The notes beneath the pieces were generated by a model. The model saw nothing but the letters and a program-made list of their open reading frames with translations. It was not told the DNA's origin and searched no databases. The position numbers and the translations under genes were made by a program. Shown here one piece after another: positions 8,197 through 16,433 of a stretch of 64,000 bases of DNA (position 1 is the stretch's first letter; every line of letters begins with the position of its first letter). Location of the stretch: NCBI GenBank assembly GCA_016709315.1, contig JADJMZ010000001.1:1-64000 (forward strand). Direction: 5' to 3'. The DNA comes from Ignavibacteria bacterium. GTDB taxonomy: Bacteria > Bacteroidota > Ignavibacteria > Tepidaquicellales > Tepidaquicellaceae.

Positions 8197-9939
8197 ATGA
8201 AAAGTTTAATTATTGCATTCGCATTATTAATAATTCCTTCCGCTTTGCTTTCACAATGGTCATCTGATTCATCAGTAAATCTGAAGATCAGTGATCAGAG
8301 CGGCGAACAGTCTCTGCCGAAGATTGCACTGACATCTGACGGCGGATGTTTCATAGCATGGTTTGACAGCAGATCGGGAAGTTATGCTGTATATCTTCAG
8401 AGACTGAATGCGCAGGGCGTAAGGCAATTTGCAGCAGACGGACTATTGATCAGTTCGAATCCTCAAAGCAGCTCGCTGGTTGACTGGGACATGATCGCAG
8501 ATGACAGCAATAATGCCGTTATAGTTTTTACTGACACAAGGAACGGAAGTTCAATTAATCCTTTTGCATACAGAGTAAGCTCTCAGGGAAATTTCCTCTG
8601 GGGAACAAACGGTATTACTCTTTCAAATGATTTCGGAGTTTTTCAGGCGAATCCGAAAGCTGTGCAAACTTCAGATAATAATTTTGTGATAACATGGATA
8701 TATACATCCACTCCGAGAAAAGTTGCGATGCAAAAGATCTCTCCGGGAGGAGCGAAACTATGGGGAAACGATCCGGTCTATTTATCCGGTTCAGGAGCTG
8801 AACTCTTTGATTACCCTTCGCTTGTTCCTTCAGATAACGGAAGCGTAATTGCTTTATGGTGCGGATATACGGGTAATTTTTTAAATCCGGTTAACTATAG
8901 ATTGTATTCACAGAAATTCAATCCGGCAGGAAACCCTGTCTGGAATTCAACTCAGGATACTGTCTATTCTCTCGGAAGAGTAAGCGGATTCTTTGTTCCG
9001 AAAATTTTTCCTGACGGACTTAACGGAGCATTATATGTCTGGCAGGATGACAGAAGTTTTACAAACAGATCCAGCACTTTTGCGCAGAGATTTAATTCAG
9101 CAGGAGTCAGATCATTTCCTCTGAACGGATCAGAAGCATCCACAACAGCCGACAATAACAAGTTCGACGCGTGGGCTGCATACATGCCCTCGACAAATGA
9201 AACCTATCTGATTTGGAAAATGTCGAACGGACTTCAGAGTCAGTTCGGTGTTTACGGACAAAAGTTCAGCTCTGACGGTACGCGCCAGTGGGGAAATGAC
9301 GGAAAAGTATTTCAGCCGCTCGGGAGCAATTCAATGGAAAAACTTCTTTGCCTGACAAAAGATACATCTGTAATTTATTCATTCAATGAAAGCATAACCG
9401 GAGGGATAAATAATATTATCAAAGGATTTACAACAGACAGGAACGGCAATATCGGATGGGGCGGATACATTCATACGGTCAGTAATCCTTCATCAGAGAA
9501 ACTGAAACTTGTCGGAATTGTTAATTCGAATAAAATGACAATGCTTGCCTGGTCAGACAGGCGTCTTGACGGCGGCGGCATTTATGCGCAGAATATAAAT
9601 TCGGATGGAACACTTGGCAATCTTACAGCTGTAAATAATATTTCTGCAGAGATTCCGGAAAACATTACCCTGAAACAGAATTATCCGAACCCGTTCAATC
9701 CAACAACAATTATCAATTATCAATTATCAAAGTTCAGTAATGTTAGTTTGAAAGTTTATGATGTGCTTGGAAACGAAATTAAAACTTTAGTGAATGAATA
9801 TAAACCCGCAGGAAATTATTCGGTTACATTTGACGCCGGCGATACGGGGCAGGGAAACAATTTATCAAGCGGGATTTATTTTTATACTTTAAATGCAGGT
9901 TTGCAAAAACAGACCAAATCTATGCTGCTTATAAAATAA
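8197..9939 (+). CDS. T9SS-sorted secreted protein with propeller-like repeats
   Basis: Start placed at the ATG of M-K-S-L-I-I-A-F-A-L-L, giving a signal peptide cut near L-L-S-Q. The 580-residue protein repeats a motif 'W.D.R.....(I/V)Y.Q.(L/I)...G', as in 'FDSRSGSYAVYLQRLNAQG' near residue 65 and 'SDRRLDGGGIYAQNINSDG' near residue 455. These resemble propeller blades of secreted proteins in this lineage. The T9SS domain carries N-Y-P-N-P-F-N-P and ends K-S-M-L-L-I-K. The gene directly downstream (11 bases) is probably co-transcribed. Confidence 0.85.
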   Translation: MKSLIIAFALLIIPSALLSQWSSDSSVNLKISDQSGEQSLPKIALTSDGGCFIAWFDSRSGSYAVYLQRLNAQGVRQFAADGLLISSNPQSSSLVDWDMIADDSNNAVIVFTDTRNGSSINPFAYRVSSQGNFLWGTNGITLSNDFGVFQANPKAVQTSDNNFVITWIYTSTPRKVAMQKISPGGAKLWGNDPVYLSGSGAELFDYPSLVPSDNGSVIALWCGYTGNFLNPVNYRLYSQKFNPAGNPVWNSTQDTVYSLGRVSGFFVPKIFPDGLNGALYVWQDDRSFTNRSSTFAQRFNSAGVRSFPLNGSEASTTADNNKFDAWAAYMPSTNETYLIWKMSNGLQSQFGVYGQKFSSDGTRQWGNDGKVFQPLGSNSMEKLLCLTKDTSVIYSFNESITGGINNIIKGFTTDRNGNIGWGGYIHTVSNPSSEKLKLVGIVNSNKMTMLAWSDRRLDGGGIYAQNINSDGTLGNLTAVNNISAEIPENITLKQNYPNPFNPTTIINYQLSKFSNVSLKVYDVLGNEIKTLVNEYKPAGNYSVTFDAGDTGQGNNLSSGIYFYTLNAGLQKQTKSMLLIK

Positions 9940-9949
9940 TTTTATTTAA

Positions 9950-10516
9950 ATGTTTAGAAAAATATTCTTTGCAGTTGTTTTTATTCTGGCAAGTAAAGTT
10001 AATTTATATTCACAGAATCCGGAATACAAATTATCAGAATTCAATCTTAAGTTTCATTCAAAGGAAAATACCGCTATGTCAAGCGGTCTGCTGAAGGCAG
10101 GTCTGATAGTATTTCCTTTTAATCCTATACTGCTGATAGAAAATAAAAAGTTTTATGCCGGATTTACTAAGGAGATAAGTTACGGAAAGTTTCCTTACGG
10201 AAGACTGGCATTAGAATATTCATTTATCTTTCGCGAGACAAGACTTAATCATCTCAGGGCATCTTATAATTTTGACATTCCTCTTGAGACAGGAGATTTC
10301 TTTGCTTTTCTGATTTCAGTAGGAGGCGGATATTTCACTGACTTTGACAAGGAAGGATACTTTCCGCAGGCTTCACTGAGTCTGCTGCTTCCGTTTTCGG
10401 ATGAGATCGGCTCAATGCCTTACATAAAATTCAGGCATACATTCATGACAGACAAAAGTAAATCTGATATTTCAGATTTTTCCTTAGGGCTTGGATTGTA
10501 TATTTCTTTGTTCTGA
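9950..10516 (+). CDS. Predicted outer-membrane beta-barrel-like protein
   Basis: A 188-residue protein with a signal peptide (M-F-R-K-I-F-F-A-V-V-F-I-L-A-S). The rest alternates hydrophobic and polar residues with many aromatic and glycine positions (G-G-G-Y-F-T-D-F, L-G-L-G-L-Y-I-S-L-F), as in small outer-membrane barrels, and ends on an aromatic residue. No T9SS sorting domain. The family is not recognised. It sits 10 bases after the T9SS gene at 8197, so the two may be exported together. It is convergent with the uricase gene, separated by 12 bases. Confidence 0.65.
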   Translation: MFRKIFFAVVFILASKVNLYSQNPEYKLSEFNLKFHSKENTAMSSGLLKAGLIVFPFNPILLIENKKFYAGFTKEISYGKFPYGRLALEYSFIFRETRLNHLRASYNFDIPLETGDFFAFLISVGGGYFTDFDKEGYFPQASLSLLLPFSDEIGSMPYIKFRHTFMTDKSKSDISDFSLGLGLYISLF

Positions 10517-10528
10517 CAGCAGAAATGA

Positions 10529-11386
10529 TCAGTCTCTTTTTATTACAGCTTCTATAAGTCCGAACGGCTCATCAGTCGGTATGAATATTTCATTATTGTT
10601 TTCCATGCCGAACTGTCCGAGATTGAAAAGAAGGTAATGCTTGTTAGGCATTGAAAGCGATATTTCCGAAACATCATTTATTTTTTCAATTACATTTTTT
10701 CCGGTTTCATACAAAGTCTGCTGAACAGATAAACTGTGATGCGCGGCAAATGTTTCAAGTATTATCTGACGGATCTGCGGAAATGCTTTTACATAACTTA
10801 CTTCCTGATTTGCATATTTCCATACGGCTTTTATGCTTGTTGAAAAAACCCTGTCTCCGGTTTCTTTAAGAGTTGTATATTTATCCTTAATATAATTTTC
10901 AAATCCTGAGTTTGTTGTTTTTAAAACGAGAAGATCTTTCAGACCGGAATGAACTGTCAGCTCTGTTTCTTTCAGAATGATCCTGCAGGTTCGTTTCTCA
11001 TCACCGCCGCTTATGAATGAATGATCGTGAAGCATCATGCCGTTTTTATCCTTTACCATAATTCTGTTCCAAAGCTTTTCTTCAATATCAACCTTAACTG
11101 AAGTTACCTGTTTGTTATTTTCTTTTAAATACTTTGCCAGATGAATGGCAAATTCCTCAATCGAATTAACATCATGATCTTTCGCAAGAGCATAGACAGT
11201 ATTCTTCATAGTATCTGTCGGCAGGACTTTGCTGTTATCGCCTTTTGTATGTACAGTTTCAAAATCCCCTTCAAGCTGAATCGCCACATTCATTTCGACA
11301 ATCTCATGAACGGGATTGTTACGTTTAACTTTTAATATGCGTACTCTTGATTTGCCGTAGTTATTGCTTGCTATGATTGCAGACAT
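10529..11386 (-). CDS. Urate oxidase (uricase)
   Basis: Oxidises urate with O2 to 5-hydroxyisourate and H2O2, the first step from urate toward allantoin. The 285-residue product has the tandem T-fold layout and catalytic pair: K12 in 'YGKSRVR' and T57-D58 in 'SKVLPTDTMKN'. The C-terminal signature 'MPNKHYLLFNLGQFG' and 'IPTDEPFGLIEA' is also present. Start placed at ATG 11386; a TTG six codons upstream is possible but would add residues the family lacks. The HIU hydrolase and OHCU decarboxylase that usually follow are not in this window. Confidence 0.95.
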   Translation of the reverse strand: MSAIIASNNYGKSRVRILKVKRNNPVHEIVEMNVAIQLEGDFETVHTKGDNSKVLPTDTMKNTVYALAKDHDVNSIEEFAIHLAKYLKENNKQVTSVKVDIEEKLWNRIMVKDKNGMMLHDHSFISGGDEKRTCRIILKETELTVHSGLKDLLVLKTTNSGFENYIKDKYTTLKETGDRVFSTSIKAVWKYANQEVSYVKAFPQIRQIILETFAAHHSLSVQQTLYETGKNVIEKINDVSEISLSMPNKHYLLFNLGQFGMENNNEIFIPTDEPFGLIEAVIKRD

Positions 11387-11794
11387 AATATTTTTTTTGT
11401 TCAATATAATACAAGAGAGAGAATTTTAATACTGTTAAATAATTTCATAAAGTATTTCAGCATTCAAAATCATTCTAAAAAATTTCCCGTTGATCCCATT
11501 GAAAAAATAATAATTGGAATTAACATATAAACAATTTTTAGAATTTTTATTAGACCCGATATAGAAATTGTCTTACATGCATTATTCTTAACGCAGCGAC
11601 TTTTCGCCACTGTAATCTATAGAACTTAATGATTTAAATTACTGCTATCAAAAAGGAACAAAGCATGATATTTCTAATTAACAATAAAAATATTGAAAAG
11701 CCGTGGAAAAATTTTACAGGGTTTTATACTAATTATATATTTTTTAAAAATTAGTTTTAGTAATTTTACCGAATTCAAAAACTAAATTTAAATA
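11387..11794. other. Divergent promoter region of uricase and menA
   Basis: About 400 AT-rich bases between divergently transcribed genes. Presumably holds both promoters, but no convincing Bacteroidota-type promoter, riboswitch or repeat could be assigned by eye. Confidence 0.4.
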
Positions 11795-12754
11795 ATGTCA
11801 GAAAATACCAATTTACCTCCGAAAGGGCTAAAGCTCTGGCTGATGGCTGCAAGAGCTTATTCCTTTCCGGCTTCAATCATACCTGTGCTGTTCGGATCAA
11901 TGCTTGCAGTAGTGCTGAATCCGGGACTACAGTTTAACTTTGTAAATTTTTTCCTGACTCTCGCAGGATGCGTTCTGGTTCAGGTCGGGACGAATATTAT
12001 CAACGATATATTTGATTATGATAAAGGCATTGACAAAGAAGATAAGGAACTCGGGATCCCTCACGGCGGTTCGATGGTTCTCTCACTAGGGTATGTTAGT
12101 ATGAAACAGATGAAAACATGGGCTGTCATTTCGCTTACGGTTGCGTTTCTTATCGGTCTCTATCTTTACACTCAGGCAGGTTCGTGGATACTTTATCTTA
12201 GTCTGTTCGGACTGCTTTCAGCAATTTTCTATACAGCTAAGCCGCTCGCACTTAAATATAAAGCTCTCGGTGATATTCAGGTGATAATTTCATTCGGACT
12301 CGGCATGACACTTGGAGCGTATATTGTTCAGACCGGAACTTTCTCATACATGCCGCTTTTATTTGCAATTCCGCTCGGACTTCTGATTGATGCTATTCTT
12401 CATTCCAATAATATAAGGGATATTAAATTCGATGGAAAGTTTGGCGTGAAAACCCTGCCTATCCTTATAGGAGAAAAGCTTTCTATAAAATTATTTTATG
12501 TAATGGTACTCGGCGCATATCTGACTCTGATCATTTTTGTTGCTCTTAAACTGCTTCCATGGTTTGCTTTGCTGTCTCTGATTACTCTTCCAATGGCATT
12601 AAAACTTGTAAAAATGACGGACGGATTTCCTGCCGACGGTCTGGCAAGATTTGAATACGGTACAAAACATATTATGCTGACTGCTCAGCTGAATATGATG
12701 TTCGGTCTGACACTTGTACTCGGTCTGCTGATATCATATTTGTTTTTTGTGTAG
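11795..12754 (+). CDS. menA: 1,4-dihydroxy-2-naphthoate polyprenyltransferase
   Basis: Integral membrane UbiA-superfamily enzyme that prenylates 1,4-dihydroxy-2-naphthoate in menaquinone synthesis. The 319-residue length, about eight or nine hydrophobic segments, and the first aspartate-rich motif 'NIINDIFDYDKGID' (around residues 70-83) fit the family. The second motif is seen as 'SNNIRDIKFDGKFG' (around 205-218), followed by 'KTLPILIGEKLS'. The start gives MSENTNLPPKGLKLW, normal for MenA. No other men genes are nearby. UbiA enzymes of other pathways are an alternative, but the motif wording favours MenA. Confidence 0.9.
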   Translation: MSENTNLPPKGLKLWLMAARAYSFPASIIPVLFGSMLAVVLNPGLQFNFVNFFLTLAGCVLVQVGTNIINDIFDYDKGIDKEDKELGIPHGGSMVLSLGYVSMKQMKTWAVISLTVAFLIGLYLYTQAGSWILYLSLFGLLSAIFYTAKPLALKYKALGDIQVIISFGLGMTLGAYIVQTGTFSYMPLLFAIPLGLLIDAILHSNNIRDIKFDGKFGVKTLPILIGEKLSIKLFYVMVLGAYLTLIIFVALKLLPWFALLSLITLPMALKLVKMTDGFPADGLARFEYGTKHIMLTAQLNMMFGLTLVLGLLISYLFFV

Positions 12755-12989
12755 CTGAGATTATAACATCTGAAACATACTGAAAGATATACCAGATAAA
12801 TATTATGTCATTATACTTATTCTCAGAACACAGAGAAAATATAATATATAATCTTTGTGTTTCTGAAAAATTATATAAAATTCAAATTCTTTGTGATTGG
12901 ATCCCTAAAAGCACTCCTGCCTCGCGGCAAGGCGGGCGGGGATGACAGTGAGGGTTTTTCAGGAGTATCTACTAACTTAAATTTTATAT

Positions 12990-13907
12990 CTAATCAAAAA
13001 ACTCTCTGTATATCTTCCATTCTCCGTTCGTTTCAGTTCCTTTATACATTCTTAATGTCTTAATTCCCTTTTCGGAAAATTTATCTGATTCATAATTCTG
13101 ATTGAACAGAATTTTTCTGTCATTTTCACTTGTTGTGGAATCATTGATTAATTTGTAATCCGTAAACTTTATTCTTATGTTTTTGTAATTCTTGAATGTC
13201 CATTCTATTCTTTTCAGACGCTCTTTGAGCTCTGTCTTCTTACCGTCTTTTCCGTAATATTCGTAATCATCTGTCATGTAACTTTTGTATTTATTAATGT
13301 CTTCGTCTTCCCAAGCCTCCTTCCAGTTCTCAATAGTATTCTTTATCAGATATTCGTCTGAAGAAAAATATGCATTGAGCTTTGTTATGCTGATGTAAAA
13401 CAGCAGCGCTACTGCGGAAGTTAACAGAAGGAAACTTCCGAGTGTCAGATAAAACCTGTTCCTGGTTATTCCTACTTTTTCCTTGTATCTCTTTTTGAAT
13501 TCCCTGTCAAATTCCTTTTTCGCATCTGAGTCCGGAAATTTATTTTCCTTCATATTGTATCCGCAGTGCCTGCAGTACACAGAATTTTCTTCTGTCTCAG
13601 ATCCGCAGTCAGGACATAAGATCGTTTTTATCTCATTAATTCCGGAAATGGATTTTTTAATTTCATCAATGGTTTTATCACCGACATCATTTGCACCGGA
13701 ATAGTTTACATTGATTTTCTTTTCTGTCGCAGGATTATTTATACAGCCGTATGTCGTACATCCGTTATTTTCATCCCAGCATTCCCGGTGATGAGGAGTT
13801 CCGCAGTGAGAACAGATAATGACATCGGCATTTGATTTTATTTTTGACTGACAATAAGGACAGGTTTTGTTTTTCAGGAAGTCATATTTCGGTTCGGATG
13901 TGTTCAA
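12990..13907 (-). CDS. Membrane-anchored prokaryotic RING-finger protein with NTF2-like domain
   Basis: A 305-residue protein with four parts. Residues 16-55 form a Prok-RING_1-type finger: C16-x2-C19, C32-x2-C35, H39/H40, C43-W, C50 and C55, spaced as in the family. Residues 98-115 are a zinc ribbon (C98-x2-C101...C112-x2-C115). One membrane segment lies at about 152-174. The C-terminal ~115 residues look like an NTF2/SnoaL-like cone ('W-K-E-A-W...D-I-N-K-Y-K-S-Y-M-T-D-D-Y'). The start is a TTG. It begins 9 bases after the E1-like gene stop, so the two are almost certainly co-transcribed. RING fingers can recruit E2 enzymes; an E3-like role is inferred from the neighbours only. Confidence 0.85.
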   Translation of the reverse strand: MNTSEPKYDFLKNKTCPYCQSKIKSNADVIICSHCGTPHHRECWDENNGCTTYGCINNPATEKKINVNYSGANDVGDKTIDEIKKSISGINEIKTILCPDCGSETEENSVYCRHCGYNMKENKFPDSDAKKEFDREFKKRYKEKVGITRNRFYLTLGSFLLLTSAVALLFYISITKLNAYFSSDEYLIKNTIENWKEAWEDEDINKYKSYMTDDYEYYGKDGKKTELKERLKRIEWTFKNYKNIRIKFTDYKLINDSTTSENDRKILFNQNYESDKFSEKGIKTLRMYKGTETNGEWKIYREFFD

Positions 13908-13916
13908 GCTGAATTT

Positions 13917-15080
13917 TTATTTGAATATTTCCGAGCTTTCGAATTCAATATGAATTTCTCTCTCATCTTTTCTTAAAGTTATAATGTCATTATAAGGGAT
14001 TTTCATATCAGCAATTTTAACATTAGAATATTTATCAGCAGTATCAGAAGAAGCATTAAAATTATGAAAAGATTTGAATTTCAGCAGACTGCCGTCTTCG
14101 GCTTTTACATCTTTAACTGACATAAGATTTAAATTGCCAAAAAACTCCTTTACGGGATTATTATTCTCATCTGCAAGTTCATATACAATCTCATTATTGA
14201 ATTCTATCACAAAATCACTGCTGCCGAAATGTTTCTTTCCGTAATCTGTGATATCGTTTAACTTCACTTCATCGAACTTTTTCCCGATTTTATGAATATC
14301 TTCAAATGTATAATGTGAAGGACAGTCTTCATTTCTCTGATATTCAATGTTGTATGAATCATTAATGCTTCCGTTGAAAATAAAACCTTTGCCGTTCAGA
14401 AGAATCAGATCATCTCTTTTGTGAAGAAACTTAACAGCTTCCTGCACCTGAACTCCTGCTATGACTGAAGCAATCGTAGGTGTTGTGGGAATTTTCCCCT
14501 GCTCTATTTCATCTATTCCAAGAAGCATGCAGGATTTTCTTTTGTTGATGAGCATATAATCTGTTTCCGACATTGTGCATTCATAGCAGGCGCCTTCAGG
14601 CGGCACGAACATCCTTGCGACACCGGTCAGCACTTCTATCGCTCCGTCTATCCACGGCCGGTTGACTTTCCAGCATGACTGATTTATAAAAAGCCGGGCT
14701 TCCCTGTTATCAAGACCTCCGATTACTAGATCAAAACTTTTGAAGACACCAAGTCCGAGACTGTATATATTTCCGTTGAAATATTTTATGCTGATCTCAT
14801 CATTTATTTCCTTTGCCCGAATGCTGATAACTTCAGCTTTCGGTTTTCCTTCATCTTCCTTTCTGAATAGAACGCTTCTCGACAGATTGCTTTTCTCAAC
14901 TTTATCCATGTCAGCCACAAAAATATTTCCCACTCCGAGCATTGCAAGATTCTTTACAATTTCATTTCCAAGCGCACCGCATCCCGCAACAAAAATCCTG
15001 GCATTCTTAAGTATGTCCTGATCCCACCATGTAATAAGCCCGAGCCGTGAGTATCTGTCGTCGTTGATTTCTATTGGCAT
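13917..15080 (-). CDS. E1-like (ThiF/MoeB/HesA) Ubl-activating enzyme
   Basis: Predicted to adenylate the C-terminus of a ubiquitin-like protein. The Rossmann ATP site reads 'VAGCGALGNE' (31-40), with the acidic pair near D57/D59 and the arginine finger in 'NLSRSVLF' (R68). A C165-Y-E-C168 pair and a later C253-P-S-H256 could form the structural zinc site. C183 in 'RKSCMLLG', upstream of 'PTTPTIASVIAGVQVQEA', sits where E1-like enzymes carry their catalytic cysteine. Residues ~260-387 form an extra C-terminal domain not found in ThiF or MoeB. At 387 residues it is longer than MoeB. The Ubl gene is upstream and the RING gene downstream on the same strand. Confidence 0.92.
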   Translation of the reverse strand: MPIEINDDRYSRLGLITWWDQDILKNARIFVAGCGALGNEIVKNLAMLGVGNIFVADMDKVEKSNLSRSVLFRKEDEGKPKAEVISIRAKEINDEISIKYFNGNIYSLGLGVFKSFDLVIGGLDNREARLFINQSCWKVNRPWIDGAIEVLTGVARMFVPPEGACYECTMSETDYMLINKRKSCMLLGIDEIEQGKIPTTPTIASVIAGVQVQEAVKFLHKRDDLILLNGKGFIFNGSINDSYNIEYQRNEDCPSHYTFEDIHKIGKKFDEVKLNDITDYGKKHFGSSDFVIEFNNEIVYELADENNNPVKEFFGNLNLMSVKDVKAEDGSLLKFKSFHNFNASSDTADKYSNVKIADMKIPYNDIITLRKDEREIHIEFESSEIFK

Positions 15081-15260
15081 AAATTTTTTATCTAAAATAT
15101 CTGAAAATATAAAGAAGTTAAAGGACTTTAGTTAAAAGTTAAAAGTTGAAAGTTGAAAGTTTTAAAGAAGAAAGCTCTGAAGAAGAAAATAAAACATTGA
15201 TAATTGATAATTGATAATTGTTAACTGTTTAACTGCATAACTGCCTAACTGCCTAACTGC
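15081..15260. repeat. Simple-repeat spacer between Ubl and E1 genes
   Basis: Short degenerate tandem motifs: AAAGTTAAAAGTTGAAAGTTGAAAGT (seen in pieces at 15133-15160), three GATAATT units near 15199-15220, and repeats of ACTGCCTAACTGC near 15225-15258. No gene is visible. The first motif also occurs, as an inverted pair, at 19446-19575. Confidence 0.7.
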
Positions 15261-15530
15261 TCATCCCGCCGTTATCTCAGGATGAAGTCTGAGCACATCA
15301 CCTTCTTTTACACCTGCTTCAGCAAGAGTCTGAGATTCTGTGAGTTGTTTTCCGGAAGCTTTATGATGGAATTTGTAAGACAGAGGTTCTCCGTCCGGAC
15401 CAGTGAGAGGCATTTTCATTTTCGGAAGTAACACTTCCATAATTCTCTTAACGGAAGCATCATCCGGCAGGGTTGCCTGCTGTTCTTTGTTTCCCGTTGC
15501 ATCTACGATAGTTATGTTTATTCGAGCCAT
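15261..15530 (-). CDS. Ubiquitin-like beta-grasp protein (EsaB/YukD-like)
   Basis: An 89-residue protein beginning M-A-R-I-N-I-T-I-V-D-A-T-G-N-K. The pattern beta-hairpin, helix (A-S-V-K-R-I-M-E-V-L-L-P-K-M), then 'L-S-Y-K-F-H-H-K-A-S-G-K-Q-L...T-L-A-E-A-G-V-K-E-G-D-V-L-R-L' is the ubiquitin fold as seen in EsaB/YukD-type proteins. It ends in P-E-I-T-A-G, a flexible tail with a terminal glycine. Its genomic partner, an E1-like enzyme, suggests the tail is activated for conjugation; this is inference. Start placed at ATG 15530; a TTG three codons upstream is the alternative. The canonical double glycine is absent. Confidence 0.9.
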   Translation of the reverse strand: MARINITIVDATGNKEQQATLPDDASVKRIMEVLLPKMKMPLTGPDGEPLSYKFHHKASGKQLTESQTLAEAGVKEGDVLRLHPEITAG

Positions 15531-15715
15531 AAGTTGCAATTTATAGATTATACTTCATTAATTAAATGGTATTTTTGAATTACTTTCACAAATTAATATT
15601 TTTACCATTTGCAAAAAACAAAGATTCCATTTAGTTTATAATGAAAGATCAATATTCTTTTTAAGATTAATTTATTGATGTTTCTTTTATCCGTTTCATT
15701 TATCGTTCCTTTTAT

Positions 15716-16400
15716 CCGTTGGCTAAAGCCAACGGCAATTATTAAAAATTAAATTCATATAATTTTCATTGCCGTTCCATTTCTCCGTTGGCTAAAGCCA
15801 ACGGCAATTATTAAAAAATGAATTCATATAATTTTCATTGCCGTTCCATTTATGGAACGGATCATTAAGGCAATTATCACAAATTGAATTAATAGGAAAT
15901 TTCATTGCCGTTCCTATTATCCGTTGGCTAAAGCCAACGGCAATTATTACAAATGATTTAAAATAAATTTCATTGCCGTTCCAATTATGGAACGGATCAT
16001 TAAGGCAATTATTTAAAAATGAATTGAAATAATTTTCATTGCCGTTCCATTTCTCCGTTGGCTAAAGCCAACGGCAATTTACACAAATCGATTTAAAAAT
16101 AAATTTCATTGCCGTAGCATTTATGGAACGGATTATTAAGGCAATTATTACAATATGAATTAAAAATAAATTTCATTGCCGTTCCATTTATGGAACGGAT
16201 TATTAAGGCAATTATTACAATATGAATTAAAAATAAATTCGTTGCAGTTCATTTTACCCGTTGGCTAAAGCCAACGGCAATTATTAAAAAATGAATTCAT
16301 ATAAATTTCATTGCCGTTCCATTTATGGAACGGATCATTAAGGCAATTATCACAAATTGAATTAATAGGAAATTTCATTGCCGTTCCATTTATGGAACGG
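15716..16400. repeat. Array of eleven REP-like hairpins in two alternating types
   Basis: Type A has the 20-base palindrome CCGTTGGCTAAAGCCAACGG (starts 15716, 15785, 15921, 16055, 16258). Type B has CCGTTCCATTTATGGAACGG or near variants (starts 15841, 15976, 16112, 16179, 16314, 16381). Outside each core lie ATTGCC and GGCAAT, which form an outer stem. The order is A A B A B A B B A B B, with spacing of about 56 bases from A to B, 79 from B to A and 67 from B to B. The array ends 33 bases before the Y1 transposase start. Some inter-hairpin segments recur almost unchanged (15870-15913 and 16344-16387). This is REP/BIME-like, not CRISPR. Confidence 0.95.
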
Positions 16401-16433
16401 ATCATTAAATAAATTAAAAATAAAACTTACACT

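Noticed and set aside
12857..13063. 68-residue plus-strand frame
   Set aside because: It overlaps the 3' end of the RING gene on the other strand and includes a GC-rich palindromic spacer; no signature.
15716..16400. CRISPR array
   Set aside because: The repeats are palindromes of two types, the spacing alternates, the inter-repeat segments are themselves repeated, and no cas genes are near. It fits a REP-like array instead.
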